This document shows positions 50,720 through 59,893 of a stretch of DNA of 64,000 nt, in pieces (within the stretch, counting starts at the first letter, position 1; each line of letters opens with the position of its first letter). The notes under the pieces are model-generated. The model saw only the letters and a program-made list of their open reading frames with translations, did not search any database and was not told where the DNA came from. Made by a program: the position numbers and the translations under genes. Source of the DNA: Sandaracinus amylolyticus (GTDB lineage Bacteria; Myxococcota_A; Polyangia; Polyangiales; Sandaracinaceae). The DNA lies in NCBI RefSeq assembly GCF_021631985.1, contig NZ_CP070225.1:7006001-7070000 (forward strand). The letters are read 5' to 3'.

Positions 50720-52798
50720 ATGAAGTACTGGTTCCCGAAGACGGCACTGATCTCGAGCCGCGCACCGGTGGCGAACGAAGCGCTCGAGGTGTTCGAAGGC
50801 CAGCTGCCGAGTGACCTCGAAGGGCACGTGTTCGCCAATGCCGCCGTGGGCGACATGGAGCACGAGAGCCCGAGTCAGCGCTCGGACAACACTCCATTCC
50901 TCAACGGCGACGGCTTCATCTTCCGCGTCAGTTTTCCCGGCGCGAAGGGCGGAGACGCGACGCTCTCGTCGCGGCCGATCGAGACTCCCTGCCACGTCGC
51001 CGATCGGCTCTTGTCGAACGATCCGGAGCGCGAGAGTTGGCGTTTCTCGAATTACGGAATCGCGCGCATCTCGATCACCCATCTCGGCGGACGCAATTTC
51101 GCGAACACCGCGTTGCTGCCGATCCCGCCGAAGCACGACGGTGCGCCCCACCGCCTGCTCGCCACCTACGACGCGGGTCGTCCGTTCGAGATCGATCCGG
51201 TCACGCTGCGCACCGTGCGCCCCATCGGCACCAACACCGATTGGCAGGGCACGTTGATGGTGAAACGGCCCTTCCCGTTCACGAACTCGAGCGCTCATCC
51301 CGCGTACGATCCCAAGACGCGCGAGCTCTTCACGGTGAACTTCGTGCGCGACGTGGACACGCTCGTGCGCCGATTGATGCAGTGGCTCCCGAGCTTCGTG
51401 CCATTCGATCTGCCCGGTGATCCGCTCGACACGCTCGCGCTCCTCGAAGGGCTCGAGATGTCCGGCCTCGGCTTCCTCGGCCCGGTGGACCTCGGCCATC
51501 GCGTGGAGCTCGTGAAGCGCGCGCTCGAGCTCCTCTACAGCATGATCGTCAAGGATCCGCCGAAGCGCGCGACCTACGTCATGCGCGTCGACGACGCCGG
51601 TGCCGTCAAGAAGTGGAAGCTGATCGACGAGGACGGCGAGCCCGTCGAGATCATGCACTCGTCGCATCAGGTCGGGCTCACCGAGGACCACATCCTGGTG
51701 CTCGACACCGGCTTCAAGTTCGAGATCGATCAGCTCTGGTCGCGCCTCGCCGGAGGCGACAAGAGCGTGGAGCGCGCGCTGCGAGGATGGCTCTCGAAGC
51801 CCCAGCCGCGGCCGACCCCCGTGTACATCGTGAAGCGCGCGGATCTGCAGGACGACGTCACCGAGGTGCGCGTCGTATCGGGCAAGCTCGATGGCGAGAT
51901 CGTCCACTTCTTCACGAACTACGAGCTCCACGACGGACGCATCGTGATGCACGTCGCCGATCAGCGGTCGAGCGATGCGGCCGAGTTCGTGACCGACAGC
52001 GACCTCCAGCAGGTGGACCCGAACAAGGCGATCCCCCGCGAGGCGATCGGTGGGCTCTCGGCGCCGATGGATCTGAACGACTTCGCCTGTCTGCAGATCG
52101 ATCCCGCGACTGGCATCGTTCGGAGGAAGACGGCCGAGCACAACTTCGATCACACGTTCGGGATCGGGCTCATCACCGCGCCCGACTTCCCGATGTGGCG
52201 CGACGGCACTCCGATCACTCGCGGCACCGGCGAGCCCAACGGGCCGCGACCGGCGAAGGAGATCGACGCGTGCGTGTTCTTCTACGCACACGGGTTCATC
52301 CCGAGCCTGCTCTCACAGCTCGTCTTCGATCTCTATTCGAAGCGCCCGAGCCCGGTGATCACGCCGAAGAAGATGCTCGAGCTCGCGAAGAGCGGAGGCA
52401 CGGCAGCGACGGTGTGCCGATTCGACACCGTGCGGAATCGAGTCGTCGATTTCTGCAAGATGCCGCCGGGCGCGGTGATCATCTCGCCGCAATTCGTGCC
52501 CGGCACGGAAGGCCGTCATTTCCTCGTCTGCAACGTGTTCACCGACACGAGCAAGGAGATCTGGGTCTTCGACGCGATGAGCCTGTCGAAGCCGCTCTGC
52601 AAATTGCGCCGCAAGGGCGGCGAGCTTCTGCCCTGGCCGTACACGCTGCACACCTGCTGGTTGCCGCCCGACATCCAGAAGGTGCCGAGCGTGAAGTGGG
52701 ATCACGGATCCGACTTCGCGCACGTGAAGGACGCCGATCCCGAGGTCTACGAGTTCCTCGAGACCAAGGTGTTCCCGCTCCTCTATCCCGACGATTGA
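50720..52798 (+). CDS. Carotenoid cleavage oxygenase (RPE65/CCD family), unusually long
   Basis: 692 residues, well above the ~480-550 usual for the family. Hallmarks are FEGQLPSDLEGHVFANA near the start, FLNGDGFIFRVSF, and four widely spaced His-containing blocks that supply the iron ligands: HSSHQVG, VHFFTNYELHD, HNFDHTFG and LHTCWLPP. The enzyme uses Fe(II) and O2 to split conjugated double bonds of carotenoids or stilbenes. Extra residues are spread as insertions rather than added as a domain. No carotenoid biosynthesis genes are nearby. It is convergent with the kinase-ATPase gene (5-bp gap). Confidence 0.9.
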   Translation: MKYWFPKTALISSRAPVANEALEVFEGQLPSDLEGHVFANAAVGDMEHESPSQRSDNTPFLNGDGFIFRVSFPGAKGGDATLSSRPIETPCHVADRLLSNDPERESWRFSNYGIARISITHLGGRNFANTALLPIPPKHDGAPHRLLATYDAGRPFEIDPVTLRTVRPIGTNTDWQGTLMVKRPFPFTNSSAHPAYDPKTRELFTVNFVRDVDTLVRRLMQWLPSFVPFDLPGDPLDTLALLEGLEMSGLGFLGPVDLGHRVELVKRALELLYSMIVKDPPKRATYVMRVDDAGAVKKWKLIDEDGEPVEIMHSSHQVGLTEDHILVLDTGFKFEIDQLWSRLAGGDKSVERALRGWLSKPQPRPTPVYIVKRADLQDDVTEVRVVSGKLDGEIVHFFTNYELHDGRIVMHVADQRSSDAAEFVTDSDLQQVDPNKAIPREAIGGLSAPMDLNDFACLQIDPATGIVRRKTAEHNFDHTFGIGLITAPDFPMWRDGTPITRGTGEPNGPRPAKEIDACVFFYAHGFIPSLLSQLVFDLYSKRPSPVITPKKMLELAKSGGTAATVCRFDTVRNRVVDFCKMPPGAVIISPQFVPGTEGRHFLVCNVFTDTSKEIWVFDAMSLSKPLCKLRRKGGELLPWPYTLHTCWLPPDIQKVPSVKWDHGSDFAHVKDADPEVYEFLETKVFPLLYPDD

Positions 52799-52803
52799 CG
52801 CGC

Positions 52804-55800
52804 TCAGGAGCGCCAGAGTCGAATGGCGTGCTCGGGCTCGGCCCATCCGCGCTCGGCGAGCGACTGCAGCGCTCCCTCGCGCGGGGCCTCGATCATCCGG
52901 CGCGACCACGACGCATCGCCGATCAGGCCGCAGCGGGCGCGCCACTCGTCGACCCGCTCCGGCGCGGCGTGCTCGGCGGCGACCACCGCGACGTCGGCGA
53001 GCACGCCGACGTAGTGCTGGATCGCGTGCATGCCGAAGCGGCCCATCGTCGCCCACGCGTCGTCGAGCCGCACCAGCGCCGCGCTCGCGCCGCCCTCGTA
53101 GAGATCGCAGCGCGCGAGGTGGACCGCGTGCATCAGGTGCAGGAGCTGGAAGCCGCCCACGCGGAACGCCGCGATGCCGGCGTCGGCCTCGGCGCGCGCC
53201 TGGTCGGGCCTCCCACGCCATAGCCGCACCCACGGCGCGACGCGCACGCCGAGGTGCGCGCGCAGATATCGATCGTCGCGCGACTCGGCGTCGCGCATCG
53301 CCGCGTCGAGGAGCGCGCTCGCCTCCGCGATGTCACCGCGCGCGCAGAGGGCCTCGAGCTGCACGATCACCGCGGTGTCCACCTGCCACTGCAGCCCGCG
53401 GATCGACGCCAGCTCGGTGCGCGCGCGCTGGGACGCGGCGAGCGCGTCGTCGAGCCGTGCCTCCATCCATGCGGCGCCGGCCTCGGCGACCGCGAGGATC
53501 GCGCGCGCCTCGGGCGTGCCCACACGCTCGGTGAGGGTGCGCGCGGTCCGCGTCAGCGTCTCGGTGCGCGCGAGATCGATCAGCGTGCCCGCCGTCTGCA
53601 CGAGGTGGATCGTCACCGCGCGCAGGAGACGGAACGGCTCGCCGGCGGCGCGCGCGAGATCGACGTGGAACGTCTGCGCGACACCGGTCGCGAGCGGGTC
53701 CGACATCGAGAGGCCGAGCGTGGCGGCGTGCAGCGCGTCGATGCGCGCGAGGTCGTCGGCGCTCGCGGTGATCGGTGCGCCCTCGGATGGCGCGACGAGG
53801 TGATGGTTCGCGGCGAGCGAGTACCACGACTGGACGCGCGCGATGGCCTCGGGAGGAGAGCTCGGCAGGTCCAGGTCGATGCGATCGAGGACGCGCCGCA
53901 GCACCGCGATTCCCTCGTCGTGATGACCGCTGAAGAGGAGCTGCTCGGCCGCGAGGCGCTCCGCGAGCACGCCCTCCTCGAGCGAGCGCGCGTGCTCCGC
54001 GGCGAGGCGGTACCACTTCGCCGCCTCGGCGCCGCGACCGACCTGCGCGAGCGCATCACCGAGCCGCATGCGCACACCCGCGCGCACGCGCTCGTCGGCG
54101 ACCGGCGAGTCGTGCGCGAGCTCGAGCCGCATCGCCTCGAGGTGCGGCAGCCCGCGCTCGTGCGCGAGGCGCGCCGCGTCGAGATCGCGAGTGAGCGCGA
54201 GCTCGAGATCGCCCGCCGAGCGCGAGTGATCCGCGGCGCGTCCGATGTCGCCCGGCGTGTGCGTCGCGATCGCGTCGGCGAGCGCGCGGTGCGTGGCGCG
54301 GCGATCGTCGTCGTCGAGCGACGCCTGCACCGCCTCGGCCCAGCGCCGGTGATAGAGCTCGACGAGATCGTCGCCGCGCACGAGGCGCGAGGTGAGCAGT
54401 CGCCGCGCTCGCAAGCGCGTGAGCGCGGGCAGGTAGTCGCGATCACGCCCGCCGCTCGCCGCGACTGCGACGCTCGATCGCAGCGGCGCGTCGGCGATCG
54501 CGAGCACGGTGACGAGGCGCTTCGCGAAGGCGTCGCGGTGGTCGGTCCGCGACGGAGACGACACCGCGGGATCCCACGCGGCGATCACGTCGCCGAGCGG
54601 ATCGGCGGTCGCCTCGAGCGCGCCGCCGCGCAGCGCGTACGACGCGAGCGCCTCGACGAGAAAGGGATTGCCCGCCGCGAGCGTCGCGATGCGCTCGGCA
54701 CGGTCGCCGAGCTCTGGCGCGAGCCGCACGGCGAGGCGCGCGCTCTCCGCGAGATCGAGCGGCTGGAGCTCGAGCGCCAGATCCGGCACGAGCCCCGCGA
54801 CGTCCGCGCTGCGCGATCCGACGAGCACCGCGATCGGCGGCGCGCCCCGCGCGAGGAGCTCGAGCACCTCGACGCTCGTCTCGTCCGCCCACTGCAGATC
54901 GTCGACGACGACGAGCGCGGGGCGATCGCCGGCGAGCGCGGCGATCCAGCGCGTGAGCGCGCTCGCGAGGGCGCGGCGCGATGCGTCCTCGGTCATCGTG
55001 ATCGCGGTGGAGGCCTCGACGCCGTGACGCTCCGCGAGCGAAGGGAACGCGCGCGCGAGCGCGGTCGCTTGCTGGACGTCGAGCTCGGGCACCTCGTGAT
55101 CGCGCAGCCCCTCGCCGAGCGCCGACGCGATCTCGTCGAGGCCGCGCAGCGGTGATCGATCGGCGGGATAGCAGCGACCACGCAGCACGCGCGCGCGGGG
55201 GCCCAGCTCGCGCACGAACGCGCTCAGCACCGAGCTCTTGCCGATCCCACCCGGGCCGAGCAGCGCGGCGACGCCCGGTGCGGGCGCGTCGAGCCACGCG
55301 CGCAGCGCAGCGAGCGGAGCCTCGCGTCCGATCGGCGCGTTCGCGATCGGGATGCTCGACAGACGAGCGCGCGACGGAGCGGCGTCGAGCGCGGCGAGCA
55401 CCGCGTCCGCGCCGGGACGCGCATGGGGATCGCTCGAGAGGAGCTCGACGCAGAGCGATGCGAGCGCGTCGTCGCCCTTGTCTCGCAGTCGGGCGCGCAG
55501 CGCATCGGGCGAGGCGCGGCGCTTGGCGAGCAGCACGGTGCCCATGTCCCCATCGAACGGGAGCGCGCCGGTGAGCGCCTCGAAGAGCATCACGCCGAGC
55601 GCATACCAGTCGACCGCGGGCGCAGTGCTCGACTCGAACCACTGCTCGGGCGCCATGTAGTGCGGAGAGCCCAGGCCGGCTGCGCCGTCCTCGGGAGCGC
55701 CGTAGTGCGAGACACAGCCGTAGTCGGTCAACATCGCGCGTCCGTCGCGCGCGATCAGCACGTTGGACGGTTTGAGATCGCAGTGTGTCAGTCCGGCGTC

Positions 55801-56160
55801 GTGCAGAGTCCGGAGGCCATTGGCGATCTGGCGGAACACCGCACGTCGGTCGTGGGCAGCGCTCTCCGCGAGCGTGCTGCCCTCGACGTACTCCATCGTG
55901 AAGAAGACCTGCGAGCCCTCGCCGTGGAGCTCGTAGAGCTGAACGAGGTGAGGATCACTGACGTGCACGAGCGCGCGGAATTCGCGCTTGAACGCCGGGA
56001 GATCCTCGAGATCGGGCGCGGCGAGGCACTTGATCGCGACGGGCAGCGCGTGCTGATCGTCGATCGCGTGGAACACCGCGCCGTGCGTGCCGGCGCCGAC
56101 GAGCGTCGGAGATCGAAACCGTGGAGGCAGCGAAGCCGCGAGATCATCGATCGACATCAT
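52804..56160 (-). CDS. Ser/Thr kinase fused to AAA ATPase and TPR-like region
   Basis: 1118 residues. A kinase domain (1-260) has Lys44 in VAIK, THCDLKPSNVLI (HCD 126-128 in place of HRD), DYG at 146-148 in place of DFG, and MAPEQW. It is followed by an AAA_16-type ATPase with LLGPGGIGKSS (P-loop 302-309) and Walker B VVVDDLQWADE. The remaining ~550 residues are helical repeats. This is the PknK/large-ATP-regulator layout common in Myxococcota. All key Asp/Lys residues are kept, so activity is plausible. The ATG overlaps the AAA activator stop (ATGA), implying a shared pathway. Confidence 0.9.
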   Translation of the reverse strand: MMSIDDLAASLPPRFRSPTLVGAGTHGAVFHAIDDQHALPVAIKCLAAPDLEDLPAFKREFRALVHVSDPHLVQLYELHGEGSQVFFTMEYVEGSTLAESAAHDRRAVFRQIANGLRTLHDAGLTHCDLKPSNVLIARDGRAMLTDYGCVSHYGAPEDGAAGLGSPHYMAPEQWFESSTAPAVDWYALGVMLFEALTGALPFDGDMGTVLLAKRRASPDALRARLRDKGDDALASLCVELLSSDPHARPGADAVLAALDAAPSRARLSSIPIANAPIGREAPLAALRAWLDAPAPGVAALLGPGGIGKSSVLSAFVRELGPRARVLRGRCYPADRSPLRGLDEIASALGEGLRDHEVPELDVQQATALARAFPSLAERHGVEASTAITMTEDASRRALASALTRWIAALAGDRPALVVVDDLQWADETSVEVLELLARGAPPIAVLVGSRSADVAGLVPDLALELQPLDLAESARLAVRLAPELGDRAERIATLAAGNPFLVEALASYALRGGALEATADPLGDVIAAWDPAVSSPSRTDHRDAFAKRLVTVLAIADAPLRSSVAVAASGGRDRDYLPALTRLRARRLLTSRLVRGDDLVELYHRRWAEAVQASLDDDDRRATHRALADAIATHTPGDIGRAADHSRSAGDLELALTRDLDAARLAHERGLPHLEAMRLELAHDSPVADERVRAGVRMRLGDALAQVGRGAEAAKWYRLAAEHARSLEEGVLAERLAAEQLLFSGHHDEGIAVLRRVLDRIDLDLPSSPPEAIARVQSWYSLAANHHLVAPSEGAPITASADDLARIDALHAATLGLSMSDPLATGVAQTFHVDLARAAGEPFRLLRAVTIHLVQTAGTLIDLARTETLTRTARTLTERVGTPEARAILAVAEAGAAWMEARLDDALAASQRARTELASIRGLQWQVDTAVIVQLEALCARGDIAEASALLDAAMRDAESRDDRYLRAHLGVRVAPWVRLWRGRPDQARAEADAGIAAFRVGGFQLLHLMHAVHLARCDLYEGGASAALVRLDDAWATMGRFGMHAIQHYVGVLADVAVVAAEHAAPERVDEWRARCGLIGDASWSRRMIEAPREGALQSLAERGWAEPEHAIRLWRS

Positions 56161-57653
56161 CGCTCCCGACGGATGTCGTGAGTGCGGATCAACGTGTAGA
56201 GATGAGAGCGGGCGACATCGAGCCGGCGCGCGGCCTCGGAGACGTTCCAGTCGACGCTGGTGAGCACGTCGCGGATGTAGCGCGCCTGGAACGCGCGAGT
56301 CGCCTCGCCGAGCGTCTCGGCGACTGCGGCATCCTGCGACGCGGGGAACACGTCGGACGGGTGCACCGACTGGCGCCCACTGCCCGCCGCGCGGATGGCG
56401 CCCGCTTCGATCGCATGCGCGAGCTGCCGCACGTTGCCGGGCCAGTCGTGCGCCTCGCACGCGCTGATCGCGTCGCGCGTGAGCACGATGGTGCCGAGCC
56501 CGTGGCGCTCCGCGGCGCGCTCGCAGAAATGTCGCGCGAGCGGCGCGATGTCGTCGCTGCGCGCGGCGAGCGCGGGCACGTCGACGGGCATCACCGAGAG
56601 TCGGTAATAGAGGTCCTCGCGGAAGCGCTTCTCTTCGACGGCGTGCGCGAGATCGGAATTGGTCGCCGCGATCACGCGGATGTCGGCGCGTCGCGGCGCG
56701 GGCGCGCCGAGCGGTTGATAGGTGCGCGCCTGGAGGAGCGTGAGCAGCTTCGCCTGGCTCGAGAGAGAGAGCTCGGCGATCTCGTCGAGGAAGAGCGTGC
56801 CTCCCTCGGCCGCGGCGACACGACCTTCGGTGTCGTGGAACGCGGTGGAGTGCGCGCCGCGACGGGCGCCGAAGAGCTCGCTCTCGAAGAGCGCCTCGGG
56901 CACGGCCGCGCAATTCACTTCGACGAACGGACCGACGGCGCGACGGCTGTTCGCGATGATCGCGCGCGCGAGCTGTGATTTGCCGGTGCCCGAGGGGCCG
57001 GTGATCAGGAGATCGATGTCGAGCGGTGCGACGAGACCGACGTGGCGGAACACGTTCGCGAGCGCGGCGCTGCGGCCGACGATGTCGTCGAGGCGCAGGC
57101 GCTCGCGATAGGGGCGCGTGGGATCGCTGGTCACGACCGCGGCGCGATCGGCGAGCACGCTGCGAGCTGCGGGCGCGAGCAAGCGCGCGACGAGCGCGGC
57201 GTATTGCTCGACGTCGGGTGGGAACGGACGGCCGCCGCGCGTCTCCTGGACGTAGACGACGCCGAGCGAGCCGATGGGCGCGCAGAGGACCGCGCCGATC
57301 TGACTGCGCTTCACGCTCGGGCGATCGCTGAAGCGGCCGTCGGCGAACGCGGAGAGCGTCTGGATCGTCTCGCCCTGCGAGAGCGCGGCGGCGATGATGC
57401 CCTGCGAGATCGAACGTCGGACGTCGCTCGTCGCCTGGGTGTCGATGCCGCGCGAGGTCTCGAACTCGGGCGTGTCGATCGCGCCGGACGAGGAGAGCGC
57501 GAGGTAGCCGAGCTGTGCGCCGGTCAGCTCGAGGAAGAGCTCGAGCGCTTGATCGAGGAAGAGCCGCGGATCGCGCTCGGCGCCGAGCTCGAGGATGCGT
57601 AGGAAGACGTCGCGTTCACGCCGGACGGTCTCGTCGTCGGATCGAGCGCCCAT
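56157..57653 (-). CDS. GAF-AAA-Fis regulator with altered sigma-54 loop
   Basis: 498 residues. A GAF-like sensor (about 20-170) precedes an AAA+ domain: GPSGTGKS (219-226), GTLFLDE (285-291), RFREDLYYRLSV and the WPGNVRQL block. The C-terminus is a Fis-type helix-turn-helix (VSEAARRLDVARSHLYTLIR). The sigma-54 contact loop, normally GAFTGA, here reads GAHSTA (266-271). Without it, classical sigma-54 activation is doubtful. It is the first gene of a coupled pair with the large kinase-ATPase, whose phosphorylation or sensing may control it. Confidence 0.88.
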   Translation of the reverse strand: MGARSDDETVRRERDVFLRILELGAERDPRLFLDQALELFLELTGAQLGYLALSSSGAIDTPEFETSRGIDTQATSDVRRSISQGIIAAALSQGETIQTLSAFADGRFSDRPSVKRSQIGAVLCAPIGSLGVVYVQETRGGRPFPPDVEQYAALVARLLAPAARSVLADRAAVVTSDPTRPYRERLRLDDIVGRSAALANVFRHVGLVAPLDIDLLITGPSGTGKSQLARAIIANSRRAVGPFVEVNCAAVPEALFESELFGARRGAHSTAFHDTEGRVAAAEGGTLFLDEIAELSLSSQAKLLTLLQARTYQPLGAPAPRRADIRVIAATNSDLAHAVEEKRFREDLYYRLSVMPVDVPALAARSDDIAPLARHFCERAAERHGLGTIVLTRDAISACEAHDWPGNVRQLAHAIEAGAIRAAGSGRQSVHPSDVFPASQDAAVAETLGEATRAFQARYIRDVLTSVDWNVSEAARRLDVARSHLYTLIRTHDIRRER

Positions 57654-57704
57654 CTGCCTCCTGCGAGGCAGTGTATCCAGCGCAGGACACGAACTGAATG
57701 CGAA

Positions 57705-58109
57705 TCACGCGGCGAGGTGGCCGAGCGCGCGAGAGAGCTCGAGACGGCTGCCGACCTCGAGGGCGCGATAGACGGCCTTGAGGTGATGCCGAACGGTGTT
57801 CTGCGAGATGCCGAGATGACGCGCGATCTCTTCGACGGTGGCGCCGGCGGCGGCGCACTCGGCGACTTCGCGCTGGCGTTGGCTGAGGCTTCCGCCGCGC
57901 GCGTGCACGACGACGACGAGGAAGCGGCGGCGCGGGCCCGAGAGGTCGCGGAGCATCGCGCGTCGACCGTCGAGCCAGATGGCGTCTTCGCCTGCGGCGT
58001 AGGCGTTGGCGAGGCGGCGCTGCGCTTCTGGATCGAGGGTCGGCAGCGAGCCGTACTCCGGGGAGCCCGTGGGATCACACACGAAGAATTCGGTCGCCGG
58101 CGGCAGCAT
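57705..58109 (-). CDS. LuxR-type regulator (short)
   Basis: 134 residues from ATG at 58109; a TTG at 58139 is an equally reasonable start. The C-terminal ~60 residues are a GerE/LuxR helix-turn-helix: LSQRQREVAECAAAGATVEE then IARHLGISQNTVRHHLKAVY. The N-terminal ~70 residues are a small alpha/beta region too short for PAS or receiver domains. No phospho-acceptor pattern is seen. It is upstream of, and on the same strand as, the GAF-AAA regulator, 51 bp apart. Confidence 0.8.
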   Translation of the reverse strand: MLPPATEFFVCDPTGSPEYGSLPTLDPEAQRRLANAYAAGEDAIWLDGRRAMLRDLSGPRRRFLVVVVHARGGSLSQRQREVAECAAAGATVEEIARHLGISQNTVRHHLKAVYRALEVGSRLELSRALGHLAA

Positions 58110-58411
58110 GGAGAGGCGCGGCAGCAGATCCTGCGCCAACGCGGATCTGCGGCGGAGCGGGAACGAGGTGTTCGGCGGACCGGACGAGAGGGGGTCGGGA
58201 GTGTCTGGTGGGGAGGACAGGCGCGGGGCGAGGGCCGACCGTGGTTGAGGTTTTGGGCCTGATCTGGGGATGCCCGTTCGTGGTCGGAAACCGACCGTGG
58301 TTGAGCTTCGTGGCCCTCTCCGCGGACCCCCAACCACGGTCGAAAACCGACCGTGGTTGAGGTTCCCGACGGAAATCACTCACGATTTCCGCCCACCCCC
58401 ACCAAGCGACC
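58110..58411. other. Intergenic region holding repeat cluster F
   Basis: This 302-bp gap lies between the LuxR gene start and the aldo/keto reductase stop. Its first ~120 bp might still be coding if LuxR starts upstream; the rest is dominated by the repeats. No promoter for LuxR was recognised. Confidence 0.6.
58235..58361 (-). repeat. Intergenic repeat cluster F: three 15-mers plus one inverted partner
   Basis: On the minus strand, CTCAACCACGGTCGG is at 58347-58361, 58291-58305 and 58235-58249, exactly 56 apart. A plus-strand copy, CAACCACGGTCG at 58331-58342, faces CGACCGTGGTTG at 58348-58359 across AAAAC, giving a perfect 12-bp stem. This is the only inverted pair seen in the window. Confidence 0.9.
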
Positions 58412-59413
58412 TCAATCCGGCAGCATCGCCATCGCCGCCGCCGGATACCGCTCCCCCGACGCAGCCCCCTTCGGCGCGATCCGGTCGATCTCCGCCAGCT
58501 CCTCCCTCGTGAGCCCCACGTCGAGCGCCCCGAGGTTCTCGTCGAGGTACTTCCGCCGCTTCGTCCCCGGGATCGGCACGATGTCCTCGCCCTGCGCGAG
58601 CACCCACGCGAGCGCGAGCTGCGCCGCGGTGCATCCCTTCTTCACCGCGAGCGCCTGCACGTGCGCGACGAGCTCGAGGTTCTTCGCAAACGCTTCGCCC
58701 TGGAACCGCGGCGAGTGGCGCCGGTAGTCGTCCTCCGCGAGATCCTCGAACCGCTTGATCTGCCCGGTGAGGAACCCGCGACCGAGCGGCGAGTACGCGA
58801 CGAACCCCACGCCGAGCTCACGACATGCCGCGAGCGTTCCGTCCTCGGGCTCACGGCTCCACAGCGAGTACTCGCTCTGCAGCGCCGCGATCGGATGCAC
58901 CGCGCACGCAGCACGCAGCGTCTTCGGCCCGACCTCCGAGAGCCCGAGGTGACGCACCTTCCCCGCGCGCACCAGCTCCGCCATCGCACCGACCGTCTCC
59001 TCGATCGGCACCCGCGGGTCCTTCCGGTGCAGGTAGTAGAGATCGATCGTCTCGATGCCGAGCCGCTTCAGGCTCGCGTCGCACGCCTTCTTCACGTACG
59101 CGGGCGAGCCGTCGATCCCACGCACGCTCGCATCGCTCGCGTCGCGCACGATCCCGAACTTCGTCGCGAGCACCACGCGGTCGCGATGCTTCTGTACGAA
59201 GGGCCCGAGCAGCTTCTCGTTCTCGCCCGTGCCGTACATGTCCGCGGTGTCGTAGAACGTCACGCCGCGCGCGAGCGCGTGCTCGAGCGTCGCGCGCGAC
59301 TCGTCGTCGTCGCGCCCTGCGTAGAAGTCGCTCATCCCCATGCAGCCGAGGCCGAGCGCGGACACCGAGAGACCGGAGCGCCCGAGCGTGCGCGTCTTCA
59401 TCGTCGTCGTCAT
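58412..59413 (-). CDS. Aldo/keto reductase
   Basis: 333 residues from ATG at 59413, which overlaps the MerR stop (ATGA); a Met four residues later is possible. The catalytic tetrad is visible: Asp55 and Tyr60 in [14 protein letters not shown], Lys85 in LATKFG and His129 in [19 protein letters not shown] is typical of the YakC/AKR13 branch. It reduces aldehydes or ketones with NADPH in the cytoplasm. It is co-translated with the MerR regulator and so is probably induced by the same signal, possibly reactive carbonyls. Confidence 0.95.
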   Translation of the reverse strand: MTTTMKTRTLGRSGLSVSALGLGCMGMSDFYAGRDDDESRATLEHALARGVTFYDTADMYGTGENEKLLGPFVQKHRDRVVLATKFGIVRDASDASVRGIDGSPAYVKKACDASLKRLGIETIDLYYLHRKDPRVPIEETVGAMAELVRAGKVRHLGLSEVGPKTLRAACAVHPIAALQSEYSLWSREPEDGTLAACRELGVGFVAYSPLGRGFLTGQIKRFEDLAEDDYRRHSPRFQGEAFAKNLELVAHVQALAVKKGCTAAQLALAWVLAQGEDIVPIPGTKRRKYLDENLGALDVGLTREELAEIDRIAPKGAASGERYPAAAMAMLPD

Positions 59414-59808
59414 CGCGTCTTCGTTCCCTTCTTCTTCGTCGTCGTCGCTTCGCCGTACATCGCGATCTTCTTGCGAATGATCGCGAGGTTCCCCGCGAGC
59501 TCGTCGAGCCGCGCCTGCACGCGTGCTTCGTGCTGCTCGAGCAGCGCGCGTCGCGCAGGCCGCGTGTCGTCGCCGCGCCGCACCAGCGCGGCGTAGCGGA
59601 GCATGTCGCGGATGGGCATCCCGGTGGCCTGGAGCTTCCGGAGGAAGTCGATCATCCGGAGCTCGCGCTCGCCGTACCGTCGATGTCCGCTCGACGCGCG
59701 CGGCACGCGCCCGAGCAGCCCGATGCGCTCGTAGTAGCGGAGCGTGTGCGGCGACAGACCGGTGCGCGCGGCGGCGTCGCGGATCGTGAGCGCGAGCTCG
59801 TCGTCCAT
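59410..59808 (-). CDS. MerR-family regulator
   Basis: 132 residues from ATG at 59808. The winged HTH is [20 protein letters not shown] followed by [20 protein letters not shown], and a dimerisation coiled coil ends in a Lys/Thr-rich tail. No metal-binding Cys are present, which places it with carbonyl- or drug-sensing members (AdhR/YfmP/TipA-like). An ATG at 59820 overlaps the predicted -10, favouring 59808. It controls the overlapping aldo/keto reductase gene. Confidence 0.92.
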   Translation of the reverse strand: MDDELALTIRDAAARTGLSPHTLRYYERIGLLGRVPRASSGHRRYGERELRMIDFLRKLQATGMPIRDMLRYAALVRRGDDTRPARRALLEQHEARVQARLDELAGNLAIIRKKIAMYGEATTTKKKGTKTR

Positions 59809-59823
59809 GATGCGATGCATGCA

Positions 59824-59846
59824 ACTTCGAGCGCGCTCGAAGTCAA
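59824..59846 (-). promoter_or_regulatory. MerR operator and -35 element
   Basis: A perfect 20-bp palindrome (ACTTCGAGCG and its complement) at 59824-59843 follows the -35 TTGACT (59846-59841, minus strand) and sits in the enlarged spacer, the classic MerR promoter layout. The likely -10 falls near 59817-59822, so the transcript would begin only a few bases before the ATG at 59808. Confidence 0.7.
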
Positions 59847-59893
59847 GCGCGGGGCTGGCGCTCTGCGCCACGAGCCCCAGATCGCCGAGTCCG

